NCBI GenBank assembly: GCA_016778765.1
Contig: JADHOV010000013.1
Location: 1 to 64,000 of the forward strand
Length of the DNA: 64,000 nucleotides
DNA from: Paracoccaceae bacterium
GTDB taxonomy: Bacteria; Pseudomonadota; Alphaproteobacteria; Rhodobacterales; Rhodobacteraceae
Reading direction: 5' to 3'
The translations under genes and the position numbers were made by a program. The notes under the pieces are model-generated. The model was not told where the DNA came from. It did no database searches and was given only the letters and a program-made list of their open reading frames with translations. Shown piece by piece: positions 35,409-44,943 of the stretch (positions are counted from its first letter, which is position 1; the number at the start of each line of letters is the position of its first letter).

Positions 35409-36997
35409 AAGCCTTTGCGCAGCTGATCAAAACACTGGATGAAGCAAGTCAAACCAACGCGAAGCTTGCGGCGCTATCTGAATATATTAAAAGCGCCGCG
35501 CCTGAAGATCGCGTCTGGTGCATTGCTCTATTTTCTGGCCGCAGGCCTGCGCGCAGCGTCACCACCACCGAAATGCGTATTTGGGCGGCCGAGGCGGCCG
35601 AGTTGCCGCTATGGCTGTTGGAAAACACCTATCACATTGTGGGTGATTTGGCCGAAACCATTTCGCTTTTACTGCCGCCTGCGCAGTACAAATCAACGCG
35701 CACGCTTCAGCAATGGATCCAAGCCCTTCTCAATTTGAAAGGTCAGGACCTTGCGACACGCAAAGGCTTCATGCTTTCAGCTTGGACAGAATGCGACGGG
35801 TATGAGCGTTTCGTGTTCAATAAATTAATCACGGGCGGCTTTCGCATCGGCGTCAGTCAAAAGTTGATGACGCGCGCTTTGGCCCAAGCAACCGGGCAGG
35901 ATGCCGCCGATCTCGCTCATAAATTAATGGGTCAGTGGGATCCACAAACGACCAGTTGGGAAGATCTTATTCTTGCGCAAAACGCCCGTATCAATCTATC
36001 GCGCCCCTATCCGTTTTGCCTTGCACATGCCTTAGATACAGAGCCCACAAAACTGGGCGACATCAGCGCGTGGTCTGCCGAATGGAAATGGGATGGCATA
36101 CGCGCCCAAGTGGTGGTGCGCGAGCAAACCTGTTTCATCTGGTCGCGGGGTGAAGAGATGGTGAACAATCAGTTTCCCGAGCTGGCCCCTTTGGCCGAAC
36201 AATTACCACATGGCACCGTGATCGATGGCGAATTATTGGCTTGGGCAGATGACAAACCCCTGCCCTTTAATTATTTACAAAAACGCCTTGGGCGCAAAAC
36301 AGTGCCGTCGAGCCTGCTCAAATCTGCGCCAATACGGCTGTTAGCCTATGACCTGCTCGAGGAGAAAGGCACCGATATACGCGCGCAACCCTTCGCGCAG
36401 CGTCGCTCCGCATTGGAGGCGCTTTTGCAAACGCATAACGCGAAGGATGTGATCATCCCTTCACGCGCACTTCCAGCTAAAAGCTGGGAGGACTTGGCAG
36501 AATATCGGGCCGCCGCGCGATCTACGCTGGCGGAAGGTTTGATGATAAAATCACGCCAGAGCCCCTATATCGCCGGGCGCAAAAAGGGGCATTGGTGGAA
36601 ATGGAAGCTAGATCCGCGCACCATTGACGGCGTGATGATCTATGCTCAAGCCGGACATGGGCGGCGGGCCAACCTCTATACTGATTTCACCTTTGCTGTA
36701 TGGGATGGCCCAACGCTCGTACCCTTCACCAAAGCCTATTCGGGGCTAAGCGATGCCGAATTTCGCAAAATTACTGCCTGGGTGCGCAAAAATACGCTGC
36801 AACGATTTGGCCCCGTGCGTCAGGTCACGCCGCAGTATGTTTTTGAAATAGCCTTTGAAGGCATCCAAGAAAGCACGCGCCATAAATCAGGTATTGCACT
36901 GCGCTTTCCGCGTATGGCACGCTGGCGCAGCGATAAAAAACCAGAGGATGCAAATACCTTGGCCGACTTAAAGGAAATGCTTCATGTCCAGCCCTAA
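35405..36997 (+). CDS. ATP-dependent DNA ligase (PP_1105-type)
   Basis: 530 residues. The adenylation motif is EWKWDGIRAQVV with the nucleophile lysine near residue 229. Motif Ia/III appears as FIWSRGEEMVNNQFPEL and VIDGELLAWADDKPLPFN, motif IV as AEGLMIKSRQSPY, and motif V as KKGHWWKWKLDPRTIDGVM. An N-terminal DNA-binding domain precedes (FMLSAWTECDGYERFVFNK) and an OB domain follows. It seals nicks in DNA repair separate from the NAD-dependent replicative ligase. It is coupled to the exonuclease gene upstream, and its end overlaps the next gene by 14 bases. Confidence 0.94.
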   Translation: MKAFAQLIKTLDEASQTNAKLAALSEYIKSAAPEDRVWCIALFSGRRPARSVTTTEMRIWAAEAAELPLWLLENTYHIVGDLAETISLLLPPAQYKSTRTLQQWIQALLNLKGQDLATRKGFMLSAWTECDGYERFVFNKLITGGFRIGVSQKLMTRALAQATGQDAADLAHKLMGQWDPQTTSWEDLILAQNARINLSRPYPFCLAHALDTEPTKLGDISAWSAEWKWDGIRAQVVVREQTCFIWSRGEEMVNNQFPELAPLAEQLPHGTVIDGELLAWADDKPLPFNYLQKRLGRKTVPSSLLKSAPIRLLAYDLLEEKGTDIRAQPFAQRRSALEALLQTHNAKDVIIPSRALPAKSWEDLAEYRAAARSTLAEGLMIKSRQSPYIAGRKKGHWWKWKLDPRTIDGVMIYAQAGHGRRANLYTDFTFAVWDGPTLVPFTKAYSGLSDAEFRKITAWVRKNTLQRFGPVRQVTPQYVFEIAFEGIQESTRHKSGIALRFPRMARWRSDKKPEDANTLADLKEMLHVQP

Positions 36998-37871
36998 GCC
37001 AACCGCGCCCGCCCCGGCCTTGGCGCGCCCCCCTCACAAAAAGGCGCGGCCGGGCAGTTGCGATACGCATGTGCATCTTCTAGCCGCAGCAAACGAATTT
37101 CCGCTCTATGAGGGCCGCGCGGAAGACCCCCCGAGCGGTCATACATTTCAAGAGTGGATCAGGCTGTATCGTCGTCATCTGGAAAATTTGGGCTGCACCC
37201 GCGGGGTTATCGTGCATTCAATTTTTTACGGCACAGATAATAGCGTGACCGTAGCGGCCCTGCGCGAAATGGGCGCAGGTTTTCGTGGCATTGGCTTGCT
37301 TCCCGATCAGGCTTCAGAAGCCGATCTTGACCAATTCGTAGCCTGGAACATGGCTGGCTTGCGGCTGAATTACGTCCATGGGGGTGTTTTAAGCTGGAAA
37401 GGCGCCAAAGCAATGGCGCCGAAACTGGCCGATCGGGGTTTGCATATTCAAATGCTTATGCATGCCCATCTGCACATGAACGAATTACAAACCGACCTGC
37501 AAAACCTGCCTGTGCCTGTGTGTTTTGATCATATCGGATGGCCCGACTTAACGCTTGGAACAGGCAATGCCGGGCTTGAGGCACTGTATCAAATGTTGGA
37601 TAGCGGCAAGGTTTGGATCAAATTGTCAGGCCTCTACCGGCTGGCAAATGCCCCGTATTTTGACACGGATGAGTTTGTTTCAAGGCTCGTGCGCGCCAAT
37701 CCAGAGCGCTGCCTATGGGGATCAGATTGGCCCCATATCATGCTCAACGGCGCTGAAATGCCCGATGCGGGGTCTTTGATGGATGCGTTTTATCGCGTGG
37801 TCAGCGATGAAAAAACGCGCGATCAAATTTTGATTGAGAACCCCAAGAAACTTTACGGCTTCGCCGATTGA
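36984..37871 (+). CDS. amidohydrolase family 2 (TIM-barrel metal-dependent hydrolase)
   Basis: 295 residues. The HxH motif is CDTHVHLLAAANEFPLY; later blocks are FDHIGWPDLTLGTG, VWIKLSGLYRLANAP and LWGSDWPHIMLNGAE, all typical of the 2-pyrone-4,6-dicarboxylate lactonase and related amidohydrolase-2 proteins. Such enzymes hydrolyse lactones or decarboxylate aromatic acids; the substrate cannot be named. The start at 36984 overlaps the ligase stop by 14 bases, so it may be co-transcribed by position only; I see no functional link to DNA repair. The N-terminal 25 residues are Pro/Ala-rich and probably disordered. Confidence 0.85.
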   Translation: MSSPKPTAPAPALARPPHKKARPGSCDTHVHLLAAANEFPLYEGRAEDPPSGHTFQEWIRLYRRHLENLGCTRGVIVHSIFYGTDNSVTVAALREMGAGFRGIGLLPDQASEADLDQFVAWNMAGLRLNYVHGGVLSWKGAKAMAPKLADRGLHIQMLMHAHLHMNELQTDLQNLPVPVCFDHIGWPDLTLGTGNAGLEALYQMLDSGKVWIKLSGLYRLANAPYFDTDEFVSRLVRANPERCLWGSDWPHIMLNGAEMPDAGSLMDAFYRVVSDEKTRDQILIENPKKLYGFAD

Positions 37872-37980
37872 TCTGCTTAGCACCTTGCCAAAACTGCCAG
37901 TCCACGCGAGCGCGCAACAGGCCCTTGTAACTCAAAACCCAGCGGCTTATCTCTCTAGCTGAACAACAAAAGGTCTTTTC

Positions 37981-39804
37981 ATGTATTTTCCCATTATTGC
38001 CCCACGCGATGCAAACACATCTCATGGAGATAAAAACCTTGGCGATCTGCCGGAATGGGATTTAAGTGACCTTTACGCGGCGGAAGACGCACCGCAATTG
38101 AACAGCGACTTGCAATGGCTCGAAGGAGAATGTGCAAAATTCGCACAGGATTATCAAAATAATCTGGCCACATTAAACGCCGATCAACTGCTCAACTGTA
38201 TCCACCGAAACGAGAAAATCAGCGCCATCGCGGGGCGCATCATGTCCTTCGCGGGGCTGCGCTATTATCAAATGACCACCGATAGCAACCGCGCCAAATT
38301 TATGTCGGATGCGCAGGAAAAAATCACCAATTTCACCACGCCTTTGGTGTTTTTCACCCTCGAGATCAATCGGCTTGAAGAGGGCCATTTAGACACGCTG
38401 TTTGCGCAGAACAAGGAATTAGCCCGATATAAGCCGGTGTTTGACAAAATCCGAGCGATGAAGCCCTACCAGCTGTCTGATGAATTGGAGAATTTTCTGC
38501 ATGATCTTGGTGTCGTTGGAGATGCGTGGGAAAAACTATTTGATGAAACAATCGCAGGATTGTCTTTCGACGTGGCAGGCGAAACGCATAATATCGAGGG
38601 CACTTTAAATTTCTTAACCGATCAAAACCGAGATAACCGCCAAGCCGCAGCATATGCTTTGGCCGATGTGTTTCAAGACAACATCAAAACCTTCGCCCGC
38701 GTGCACAACACGCAAGCCAAAGAAAAAGAGATCTTAGACCGCTGGCGGGGCATGCCCAGCCCACAAACCGGTCGGCATTTATCCAACCATGTCGAACCGG
38801 AAGTGGTTGAAGCGTTGCGAAACGCTGTGGTAAGCGCCTACCCGCAACTCAGCCATCGTTATTATGAGCTCAAGCGCAAATGGCTGGGGCTGGATAAAAT
38901 GCAAGTGTGGGATCGAAACGCACCTCTTCCGCTGGAAACCGATCGTTTGGTAGATTGGCCGGAGGCCCGCGAGACGGTGATGAGCGCCTATGCAAGCTTT
39001 GATCCGCGTTTGGCGGATTTGGCTGAACCGTTTTTCACCAAAGGGTGGATAGATGCGCCGGTTAAACCCGGTAAAGCCCCCGGTGCTTTCGCGCATCCCA
39101 CCGTGACCGATGTGCATCCCTATGTGATGCTGAATTACTTGGGAAAACCGCGCGATGTGATGACTTTGGCGCATGAATTGGGGCATGGCGTTCACCAAGT
39201 TCTGGCTGCAAAGCAAGGCGAAATGCTTTCCTCTACACCTTTAACCCTTGCAGAAACGGCATCCGTGTTTGGCGAAATGCTCACCTTCAAAAAAATGTTG
39301 AAAAACGCCAAAGATCAAAATGAGCGCAAAGTATTATTAGCCGGAAAAGTGGAAGATATGATCAACACGGTCATCCGGCAAATCGCCTTTTACGATTTTG
39401 AGTGCAAATTGCATGAGGCACGAAAAGCCGGCGAACTCACGCCCGATGATATCAACGCGCTTTGGATGAGCGTTCAGGGCGAAAGCCTTGGGCCAGCCTT
39501 CGAGTTTATGGATGGCTATGAAACCTTTTGGGCCTATATCCCGCATTTCGTGCATTCGCCATTTTACGTTTACGCCTATGCATTCGGCGATGGTTTGGTC
39601 AACGCGCTATACGCCGTTTATGAAGCGGTTCCTGATGGCTTTCAGGAAAAATATTTCGATATGTTAAAGGCCGGCGGCTCCCAACATCACAAAGATCTGT
39701 TGGCCCCATTTGGTTTAGACGCTAGTGATCCAACATTTTGGCAGCAAGGATTATCGATGATCTCATCGATGATCGATGAGCTTGAAGCGATGGAAACTCC
39801 CTAA
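37981..39804 (+). CDS. pepF: oligoendopeptidase F (M3 family)
   Basis: 607 residues, full length. The zinc motif HEXXH is TLAHELGHGVHQVL at about residues 398-402, followed by the second-glutamate region LAETASVFGEML. Early family blocks include LPEWDLSDLYAAEDAPQLN and VHNTQAKEKEILDRWRGMP. It is a cytoplasmic metallopeptidase that cuts short oligopeptides. AAAAGG lies ten bases ahead of the ATG. Neighbours are unrelated, so it appears to be transcribed alone. Confidence 0.94.
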   Translation: MYFPIIAPRDANTSHGDKNLGDLPEWDLSDLYAAEDAPQLNSDLQWLEGECAKFAQDYQNNLATLNADQLLNCIHRNEKISAIAGRIMSFAGLRYYQMTTDSNRAKFMSDAQEKITNFTTPLVFFTLEINRLEEGHLDTLFAQNKELARYKPVFDKIRAMKPYQLSDELENFLHDLGVVGDAWEKLFDETIAGLSFDVAGETHNIEGTLNFLTDQNRDNRQAAAYALADVFQDNIKTFARVHNTQAKEKEILDRWRGMPSPQTGRHLSNHVEPEVVEALRNAVVSAYPQLSHRYYELKRKWLGLDKMQVWDRNAPLPLETDRLVDWPEARETVMSAYASFDPRLADLAEPFFTKGWIDAPVKPGKAPGAFAHPTVTDVHPYVMLNYLGKPRDVMTLAHELGHGVHQVLAAKQGEMLSSTPLTLAETASVFGEMLTFKKMLKNAKDQNERKVLLAGKVEDMINTVIRQIAFYDFECKLHEARKAGELTPDDINALWMSVQGESLGPAFEFMDGYETFWAYIPHFVHSPFYVYAYAFGDGLVNALYAVYEAVPDGFQEKYFDMLKAGGSQHHKDLLAPFGLDASDPTFWQQGLSMISSMIDELEAMETP

Positions 39805-39951
39805 CAAGGATATCCGATTGCGATCTAAAGCCGTTGGTCAGGCCAGCCCAAGCCCGCAGCAACAGCAACCTGCGTCAAGTCTGCTCTTGTTTTTTCAACA
39901 ACCGATCTACCTTTGCACATACGAGTTGAATGACAGATCGAAAGAGCTCAC

Positions 39952-40464
39952 ATGCGCCTATGGATTTTATTTGCAATGATGATCACCGCCAGCACTGCCA
40001 CCGCCCTTGACTTTACCTTTGAAAATATTGACGGGGGCGAGCTATCCTTATCGGATTACAAAGGGCGTCCAATTTTAGTTGTAAATACGGCCAGCAGATG
40101 TGGTTTCACTGGTCAGTTGAGCGGGCTGCAAAAGCTTCACGAAACCTACAAAGACCAAGGTCTGGTGGTTCTGGCTGTGCCCTCGAATGATTTCAACCAA
40201 GAATTGGGTAGCAACGCGGATGTTAAAGAGTTTTGCGAGCTTGGTTATAGCACCACGATGCCGATGACCGGTATCACTAAGCTAAAAGGGCCAAATGCGC
40301 ATCCGTTTTTCAAATGGGCGAAACGCTCTGCTGGCTTCACGCCGTCTTGGAATTTCAATAAATTGTTGATCGATCAAAATGGCCAGATCGTAAAGAGTTT
40401 TGGCTCAGTTGCGCGTCCCAGCGGGCGAAAGGTCACGTCTGAAATCGAAAGACTGCTCCGGTAA
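39952..40464 (+). CDS. glutathione peroxidase-family protein, exported
   Basis: 170 residues with a signal peptide (MRLWILFAMMITASTATA, mature start LDFTFENIDGG). Thioredoxin-fold peroxidase motifs: VVNTASRCGFTGQLSGLQ with the peroxidatic cysteine (Cys form, not selenocysteine), LAVPSNDFNQELGSNADV, and SWNFNKLLIDQNGQIV with the conserved Trp and Asn. It would reduce hydroperoxides in the periplasm, probably using thioredoxin-like donors, as in other Cys-type members. It sits alone between pepF and the convergent hydrolase genes. Confidence 0.92.
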   Translation: MRLWILFAMMITASTATALDFTFENIDGGELSLSDYKGRPILVVNTASRCGFTGQLSGLQKLHETYKDQGLVVLAVPSNDFNQELGSNADVKEFCELGYSTTMPMTGITKLKGPNAHPFFKWAKRSAGFTPSWNFNKLLIDQNGQIVKSFGSVARPSGRKVTSEIERLLR

Positions 40465-40541
40465 AAATAACGCTTATTTCTGCTAAGCAGGTGGCGTTGA
40501 CCTACCATTTAAGATGCAAAGATGGGTAATTGGGCCCCGTT

Positions 40542-41510
40542 TTAAAGACCTTTAGCCCAATTGATGATGATATCGGCAACGGGCTTGGTTTGGCTAGGCG
40601 ATAACACATGCCCGGCAAGCACGTGGAAGCTCTCATCATCCTCTTGGCCCAAGTGAATTTGCTGCCCTGTGCTCTGGCCGCCCCAAGCATGCATAACCTG
40701 TAAGATTTTATCAGCCTGTACCACCTGATCTTTTAAAGAATATAAAAATAAGCTGGGAATTTTTGCGCCTGCAAAATCCAATTGCATGACCCGTTTGACC
40801 AAGGCACCGACGGGCAGAACCGCCACGGATGGATAAACAAGGCTGCACGTCGCGGCATGCGCCGCATTTCGGGCGTCAAATCGGCGCGTTTTGCCCGCAA
40901 AAACCGGCAACCAATAGCGCGCCAACGGCCAAGTTAAGAACCGTTGGCGAAAATCTAGGATACCAAAATTTGGCGATACAAACACCGAGCCTGCTAGCTT
41001 GTGGGACAGCTTCGAATTTAGAGCCGCCGCCGCCGCCAAAGTGCCCCCTGTCGAGGTCGAGATAAGTAAAACCCGCTCGCCCAAGCGCTCACCAATTAAA
41101 ATCGCCTCTTGTAAATCCGCCATCCAACCCGCAACCGTCCCCTCTGCCAGGGCTTTATCTTCGCGCCCATGCCCTTGCAGGCGGGTAAAAAACAAATTGC
41201 TGCCCAAAGCGTTTGAGACCAAATCGGGTACAGGCCTAATTTCTTCAGATGCTGCCGAAAACCCGTGCAAATACACCACAGATAGCGGCGTTTTTTCTTT
41301 GGCGTCATTTGCCCAAATGATGCGTTTTTCTAGGGAGGGTTTAATATCGGAATACGCGCGCTCTGCATCTTGCAAATAATGATCGAGATCATCGCCAATC
41401 GGTTTCGGCGTCGGCAAACTTAAATCTGCGGGTTCACGGGGGCCCCAATAGACCAAACCCACCACCAAGACGCCCAGAGCACTTGTTATCAAAATGAAAA
41501 AAAGTGTCAT
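40542..41510 (-). CDS. alpha/beta hydrolase, membrane-anchored
   Basis: 322 residues. An N-terminal hydrophobic segment (TLFFILITSALGVLVVGLVYW) looks like an uncleaved anchor or signal. The hydrolase core has VVYLHGFSAASEEIRPV as the oxyanion region and VLLISTSTGGTLAAA as the nucleophile elbow. That elbow is S-T-S-T-G, so the first glycine of the usual GxSxG is Ser. The C-terminal IPSLFLYSLKDQVVQADKI carries the acidic residue, and HLGQEDDESFHVLAGH the histidine. Substrate unknown; likely an esterase or lysophospholipase-like enzyme. It directly follows (0-base gap) the other hydrolase gene, so they form a pair. Confidence 0.82.
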   Translation of the reverse strand: MTLFFILITSALGVLVVGLVYWGPREPADLSLPTPKPIGDDLDHYLQDAERAYSDIKPSLEKRIIWANDAKEKTPLSVVYLHGFSAASEEIRPVPDLVSNALGSNLFFTRLQGHGREDKALAEGTVAGWMADLQEAILIGERLGERVLLISTSTGGTLAAAAALNSKLSHKLAGSVFVSPNFGILDFRQRFLTWPLARYWLPVFAGKTRRFDARNAAHAATCSLVYPSVAVLPVGALVKRVMQLDFAGAKIPSLFLYSLKDQVVQADKILQVMHAWGGQSTGQQIHLGQEDDESFHVLAGHVLSPSQTKPVADIIINWAKGL

Positions 41511-42278
41511 TTATGGCTGCCCCATACGTTTGGTTAATTTTTCAAATAAGACGGTCAAATTCTGATCAATTACAGCCAAGCATTCGGCAGTTGAAAAGGA
41601 ATGATCTTGCCCCGCCAAAAAAGTTAATGACGCATCCGGGCTTTCAATATGATCCAGCAAATTGAGGGCGGTTTGGCGGGTTACGCTACGATCTTGTGTA
41701 CCTTGCAAGCAAATCACCGGAAACGGCAGGGACAGACTTGCCCGCATCACCAGATGGTCGCGGGCCTCTTCGATCAAATGTCGGGTGATTGGATAAGCCT
41801 CGCCATAATCAGACGGCAATAAGGTAAGACCTTTTTCCAAAACTTCGGCTTTTTGTTCAGCCGAAAAACTCGGCCACATGCTGTCTTCGGTAAAATCAGG
41901 CGCAGCTGCGATTGTCATCAAACCCGCAACACGACCTGCCAACCGCTGCGCCAAAAGCAGCGCAATCCATCCCCCCATCGAGGAGCCGACTAGCACGATA
42001 GGACCCTGCGTTTTTTCGTTAATGATAGACTCTGCATCCTGCGCCCAACTCCCAATAGATCCATCGGTAAACACGCCTGAAGACTCGCCATGACCAGAAT
42101 AATCAAAACGCAGATAAGCAAAGCCGCGCTGCTGCGCCCAACTTTCTAGGAAAAGCGCTTTTGAACCCTGCATATCGGATTTAAATCCCCCCAAAAACAC
42201 CAAATTGGGCGAGGCGCCTGCGGTTTTGTGATAGGCAAGCCGGCGCGCCTGCGGGGTGGTGTAAAAAGCGGGCATCAT
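41511..42278 (-). CDS. alpha/beta hydrolase, cytoplasmic
   Basis: 255 residues, no signal sequence. Motifs: LVFLGGFKSDMQGSKALFL, GFAYLRFDYSGHGESSG, and the nucleophile elbow VLVGSSMGGWIALLLAQ (GxSxG). The acidic residue lies in PFPVICLQGTQDRSVT and the catalytic His in LTFLAGQDHSFS, so the triad is complete. It resembles the carboxylesterase/palmitoyl-thioesterase ABHD10-like branch (RLAYHKTAGASPNLVFLGG start), but specificity is not known. Upstream gene of a two-hydrolase operon read leftward, divergent from thrS. Confidence 0.85.
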   Translation of the reverse strand: MMPAFYTTPQARRLAYHKTAGASPNLVFLGGFKSDMQGSKALFLESWAQQRGFAYLRFDYSGHGESSGVFTDGSIGSWAQDAESIINEKTQGPIVLVGSSMGGWIALLLAQRLAGRVAGLMTIAAAPDFTEDSMWPSFSAEQKAEVLEKGLTLLPSDYGEAYPITRHLIEEARDHLVMRASLSLPFPVICLQGTQDRSVTRQTALNLLDHIESPDASLTFLAGQDHSFSTAECLAVIDQNLTVLFEKLTKRMGQP

Positions 42279-42452
42279 AAATCCTTATCGTTTAAGGTTG
42301 GCTTTCGTTGTGACAGGGCATCCCCTGTTTGGTCAAGCCAGAGCTTTTAAAATTAGCAAAAGCTTGCTTGACGATGAACGCAAGACGCGCCACAACAGCC
42401 CATACCCGCAACCGGGCGCATGGTCGGCGCCAAAATGACGAGGAGGCATCTG

Positions 42453-44399
42453 ATGTCCCAAATTACGCTCACCCTTCCAGATAACAGCAAGCGTAGCTAT
42501 GCGGCCGGGATAACCGCAGCCGAAGTGGCCAATGATATTGCGACATCGCTGGGCAAAAAAGCTATTAGCGCAACGCTAGACGAAGCTCATTGGGATCTGC
42601 AATGGCCCATCGAAAACGACGCCGCAATCGCTATCAACACGATGAAAGACGTGGCACCTGCGCTGGAGTTGGTGCGCCATGATCTGGCGCATATCATGGC
42701 CCGCGCCGTGCAAGAGATTTGGCCCGACGTAAAGGTGACAATCGGCCCAGTGATTGAAAACGGTTGGTATTACGATTTTGACCGCACCGAGCCATTTACC
42801 CCAGAAGATCTTGGTTTGATCGAAAAAACTATGAAAGCCATCATCAATAAATGCGAGGCAGTTCGCACAGAAATCTGGTCGCGCGACAAAGCCGTGCAGC
42901 ATTATACCGATTCGGATGAACCCTATAAAGTTGAACTGATCGAGGCGATACCGGGTACAGAGCCTCTGCGCATATATTGGCATGGCGATTGGCAGGATCT
43001 GTGCCGTGGGCCACATTTACAACATACAGGACAAGTGCCGGCCGACGCGTTTAAGCTGATGTCGGTGGCCGGTGCTTATTGGCGCGGCGATAGCAATCGC
43101 GCCATGTTGCAGCGTATTTACGGCGTGGCGTTTTTGAATAAAGAGCAGCTAAAAGCCCACCTGCATATGCTGGAAGAAGCCGCAAAGCGCGACCATCGAA
43201 AATTAGGCCGCGAAATGGCTCTGTTTCACATGCAAGAAGAGGCCCCCGGACAAATTTTTTGGCATCCAAATGGCTGGAAAATATATACCACGATCCAAGA
43301 TTATATGCGCCGCCAACAAACACGGGACGGCTATGTCGAAGTCAATACCCCCCAAGTGGTGGATCGCAAATTATGGGAAGCCTCTGGCCATTGGGAAAAA
43401 TACCAAGAACATATGTTTATTGTTGAGGTCGATGAAGACCATGCACGCGAAAAAGCCGTCAATGCGCTAAAACCGATGAACTGCCCCTGCCACGTACAAG
43501 TGTACAATCAGGGCTTAAAGTCTTACCGCGATTTGCCATTGCGGATGGCCGAATTTGGCAGCTGCAACCGCTATGAGCCGTCTGGCGCGTTGCATGGCAT
43601 CATGCGCGTGCGCGGCTTTACCCAAGATGATGCCCATATTTTCTGCCGCGAAGATCAGATCGAATATGAAACAAAGAAATTCATCAATTTTCTTTCAAAT
43701 GTATATGAAAATTTGGGTTTTGAGAAATTCGCTATTAAATTCTCGGATCGGCCCGAGCAACGATCGGGCAGTGATGCGGTATGGGATCGCGCCGAGGCCG
43801 CTTTAAAATCGGCCACGGAAGCGGCCGGTTGTGAGTTTGAACTTAACCCAGGCGAAGGCGCATTTTATGGCCCAAAATTAGAATTCGTGCTGACCGATGC
43901 CATCGGGCGTGATTGGCAATGCGGGACTTTGCAGGTGGATTTCGTTTTACCCGAACGGCTTGATGCAAATTATATTGGTGAAGATGGGGATAAACATCGC
44001 CCCGTGATGCTGCACCGCGCTTGCTTGGGCTCTTTTGAACGCTTCATCGGTATTTTGATCGAAAACTTTGCTGGAAAGCTGCCGTTTTGGTTGGCCCCGC
44101 GGCAAGTTGTGGTGGCGGCAATCGTTTCGGATGCGGATGAATATTGCCGCGAAGTGGTTGCTTTGCTGACTCGCTTGGGAATTCGGGCCGAGCTTGACTT
44201 GCGCAATGAAAAAATCAATTATAAAGTGCGTGAGCATTCAGTGGCAAAAGTACCTGTTATTTTGGCCTGCGGAAAAAGAGAAGTTGAAAACCAAACCGTC
44301 TCAATTCGCCGTCTTGGCGAAACGCAAACAAGCGTCGCCCCGTTAGATGAGATTGCACAATCGCTGAAAACAGAGTCTGTAGCGCCTGATTTAAGATAA
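42453..44399 (+). CDS. thrS: threonyl-tRNA synthetase
   Basis: 648 residues from ATG 42453, which has an excellent GAGGAGG ribosome site nine bases upstream; an earlier in-frame start at 42420 is therefore rejected. Domain order is standard: TGS domain ([16 protein letters not shown]), editing domain with [18 protein letters not shown], then the class II catalytic core ([22 protein letters not shown] with the zinc Cys, [20 protein letters not shown] for motif 2, and motif 3 near [17 protein letters not shown]), and the anticodon-binding domain. Essential translation enzyme. The dyad that follows (44437-44460) may terminate it or serve the next operon. Confidence 0.97.
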   Translation: MSQITLTLPDNSKRSYAAGITAAEVANDIATSLGKKAISATLDEAHWDLQWPIENDAAIAINTMKDVAPALELVRHDLAHIMARAVQEIWPDVKVTIGPVIENGWYYDFDRTEPFTPEDLGLIEKTMKAIINKCEAVRTEIWSRDKAVQHYTDSDEPYKVELIEAIPGTEPLRIYWHGDWQDLCRGPHLQHTGQVPADAFKLMSVAGAYWRGDSNRAMLQRIYGVAFLNKEQLKAHLHMLEEAAKRDHRKLGREMALFHMQEEAPGQIFWHPNGWKIYTTIQDYMRRQQTRDGYVEVNTPQVVDRKLWEASGHWEKYQEHMFIVEVDEDHAREKAVNALKPMNCPCHVQVYNQGLKSYRDLPLRMAEFGSCNRYEPSGALHGIMRVRGFTQDDAHIFCREDQIEYETKKFINFLSNVYENLGFEKFAIKFSDRPEQRSGSDAVWDRAEAALKSATEAAGCEFELNPGEGAFYGPKLEFVLTDAIGRDWQCGTLQVDFVLPERLDANYIGEDGDKHRPVMLHRACLGSFERFIGILIENFAGKLPFWLAPRQVVVAAIVSDADEYCREVVALLTRLGIRAELDLRNEKINYKVREHSVAKVPVILACGKREVENQTVSIRRLGETQTSVAPLDEIAQSLKTESVAPDLR

Positions 44400-44436
44400 C
44401 GCTTTTCCTTCGAAACGCTTAAAAACCACATAGAAA

Positions 44437-44460
44437 TTGGTTGAAAATCGTTTCAACCAA
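44437..44460 (+). promoter_or_regulatory. perfect hairpin downstream of thrS, upstream of the bufferin cluster
   Basis: Arms TTGGTTGAAA and TTTCAACCAA with the loop ATCG, 38 bases after the thrS stop. The next bases are GCCGGTCTC and not a T-run, so it is a poor rho-independent terminator. It may be a weak transcription stop, an mRNA 3'-end stabiliser or an operator for the following cluster. Confidence 0.55.
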
Positions 44461-44490
44461 GCCGGTCTCTTTGCGAAGACGAGGCCCGGT

Positions 44491-44512
44491 CTCAACACAA
44501 TGATGTGATGAG
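44491..44512. promoter_or_regulatory. operator-like dyad upstream of the DUF2282 gene
   Basis: Interrupted palindrome CTCA-n-CACA-n4-TGTG-n-TGAG, with all 16 arm positions symmetric. It lies 69 bases upstream of the DUF2282 start codon, in or near the expected promoter. A direct repeat CCGGTCTC occurs at 44462-44469 and 44486-44493, overlapping its left edge. Regulator unknown. Confidence 0.4.
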
Positions 44513-44580
44513 ACGTGATGTGCTTTTTTATTTGAACGCTGCTAATATTCGGATTGTTAACAGGTATCAGGAGTTACATT

Positions 44581-44892
44581 ATGTCAGAACATCTAAAAAC
44601 AAAAATCTTGGTCGGGGCCGTAGCCGTTGCCTTGAGCTCACCTATGGTTGCTACCGCTTCATCCCACTCTGGTGCGAAAGAAAAATGCTATGGCGTATCC
44701 CTAGCCGGCCAAAATGATTGCGCTGCAGGCGCAGGCACAACCTGCGCAGGAACCTCAACCGTGGATTATCAAGGCAATGCCTGGACATTGGTGGAGGCAG
44801 GCACCTGTTTGGAAATCGAGCTGCCAAATGATGCAGCCGATCAAGCCCGTATGGGATCTCTCACAGCCTTAGAGCGCGATCTGCCCTCTTAA
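44581..44892 (+). CDS. bufA1: DUF2282 bufferin precursor (BufA1/GigA type)
   Basis: 103 residues from ATG 44581, with CAGGAG ahead. A signal peptide ([20 protein letters not shown]) is followed by a cysteine-bearing core: [15 protein letters not shown], then [19 protein letters not shown] and [11 protein letters not shown], four cysteines in the DUF2282 pattern. In other proteobacteria such proteins are substrates of the adjacent DUF692 enzyme, are exported, and are reported to bind copper after cysteine modification (bufferins; also called GigA in gold-induced operons). Assignment rests on the pattern plus the intact gene order that follows. The C-terminal tail after LEIELP is short and acidic. 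Confidence 0.88.
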   Translation: MSEHLKTKILVGAVAVALSSPMVATASSHSGAKEKCYGVSLAGQNDCAAGAGTTCAGTSTVDYQGNAWTLVEAGTCLEIELPNDAADQARMGSLTALERDLPS

Positions 44893-44943
44893 CGGGCTCG
44901 ACCGACTTTCCAGCAATCTCCAAAGATGAACCAAGGAACGCCG

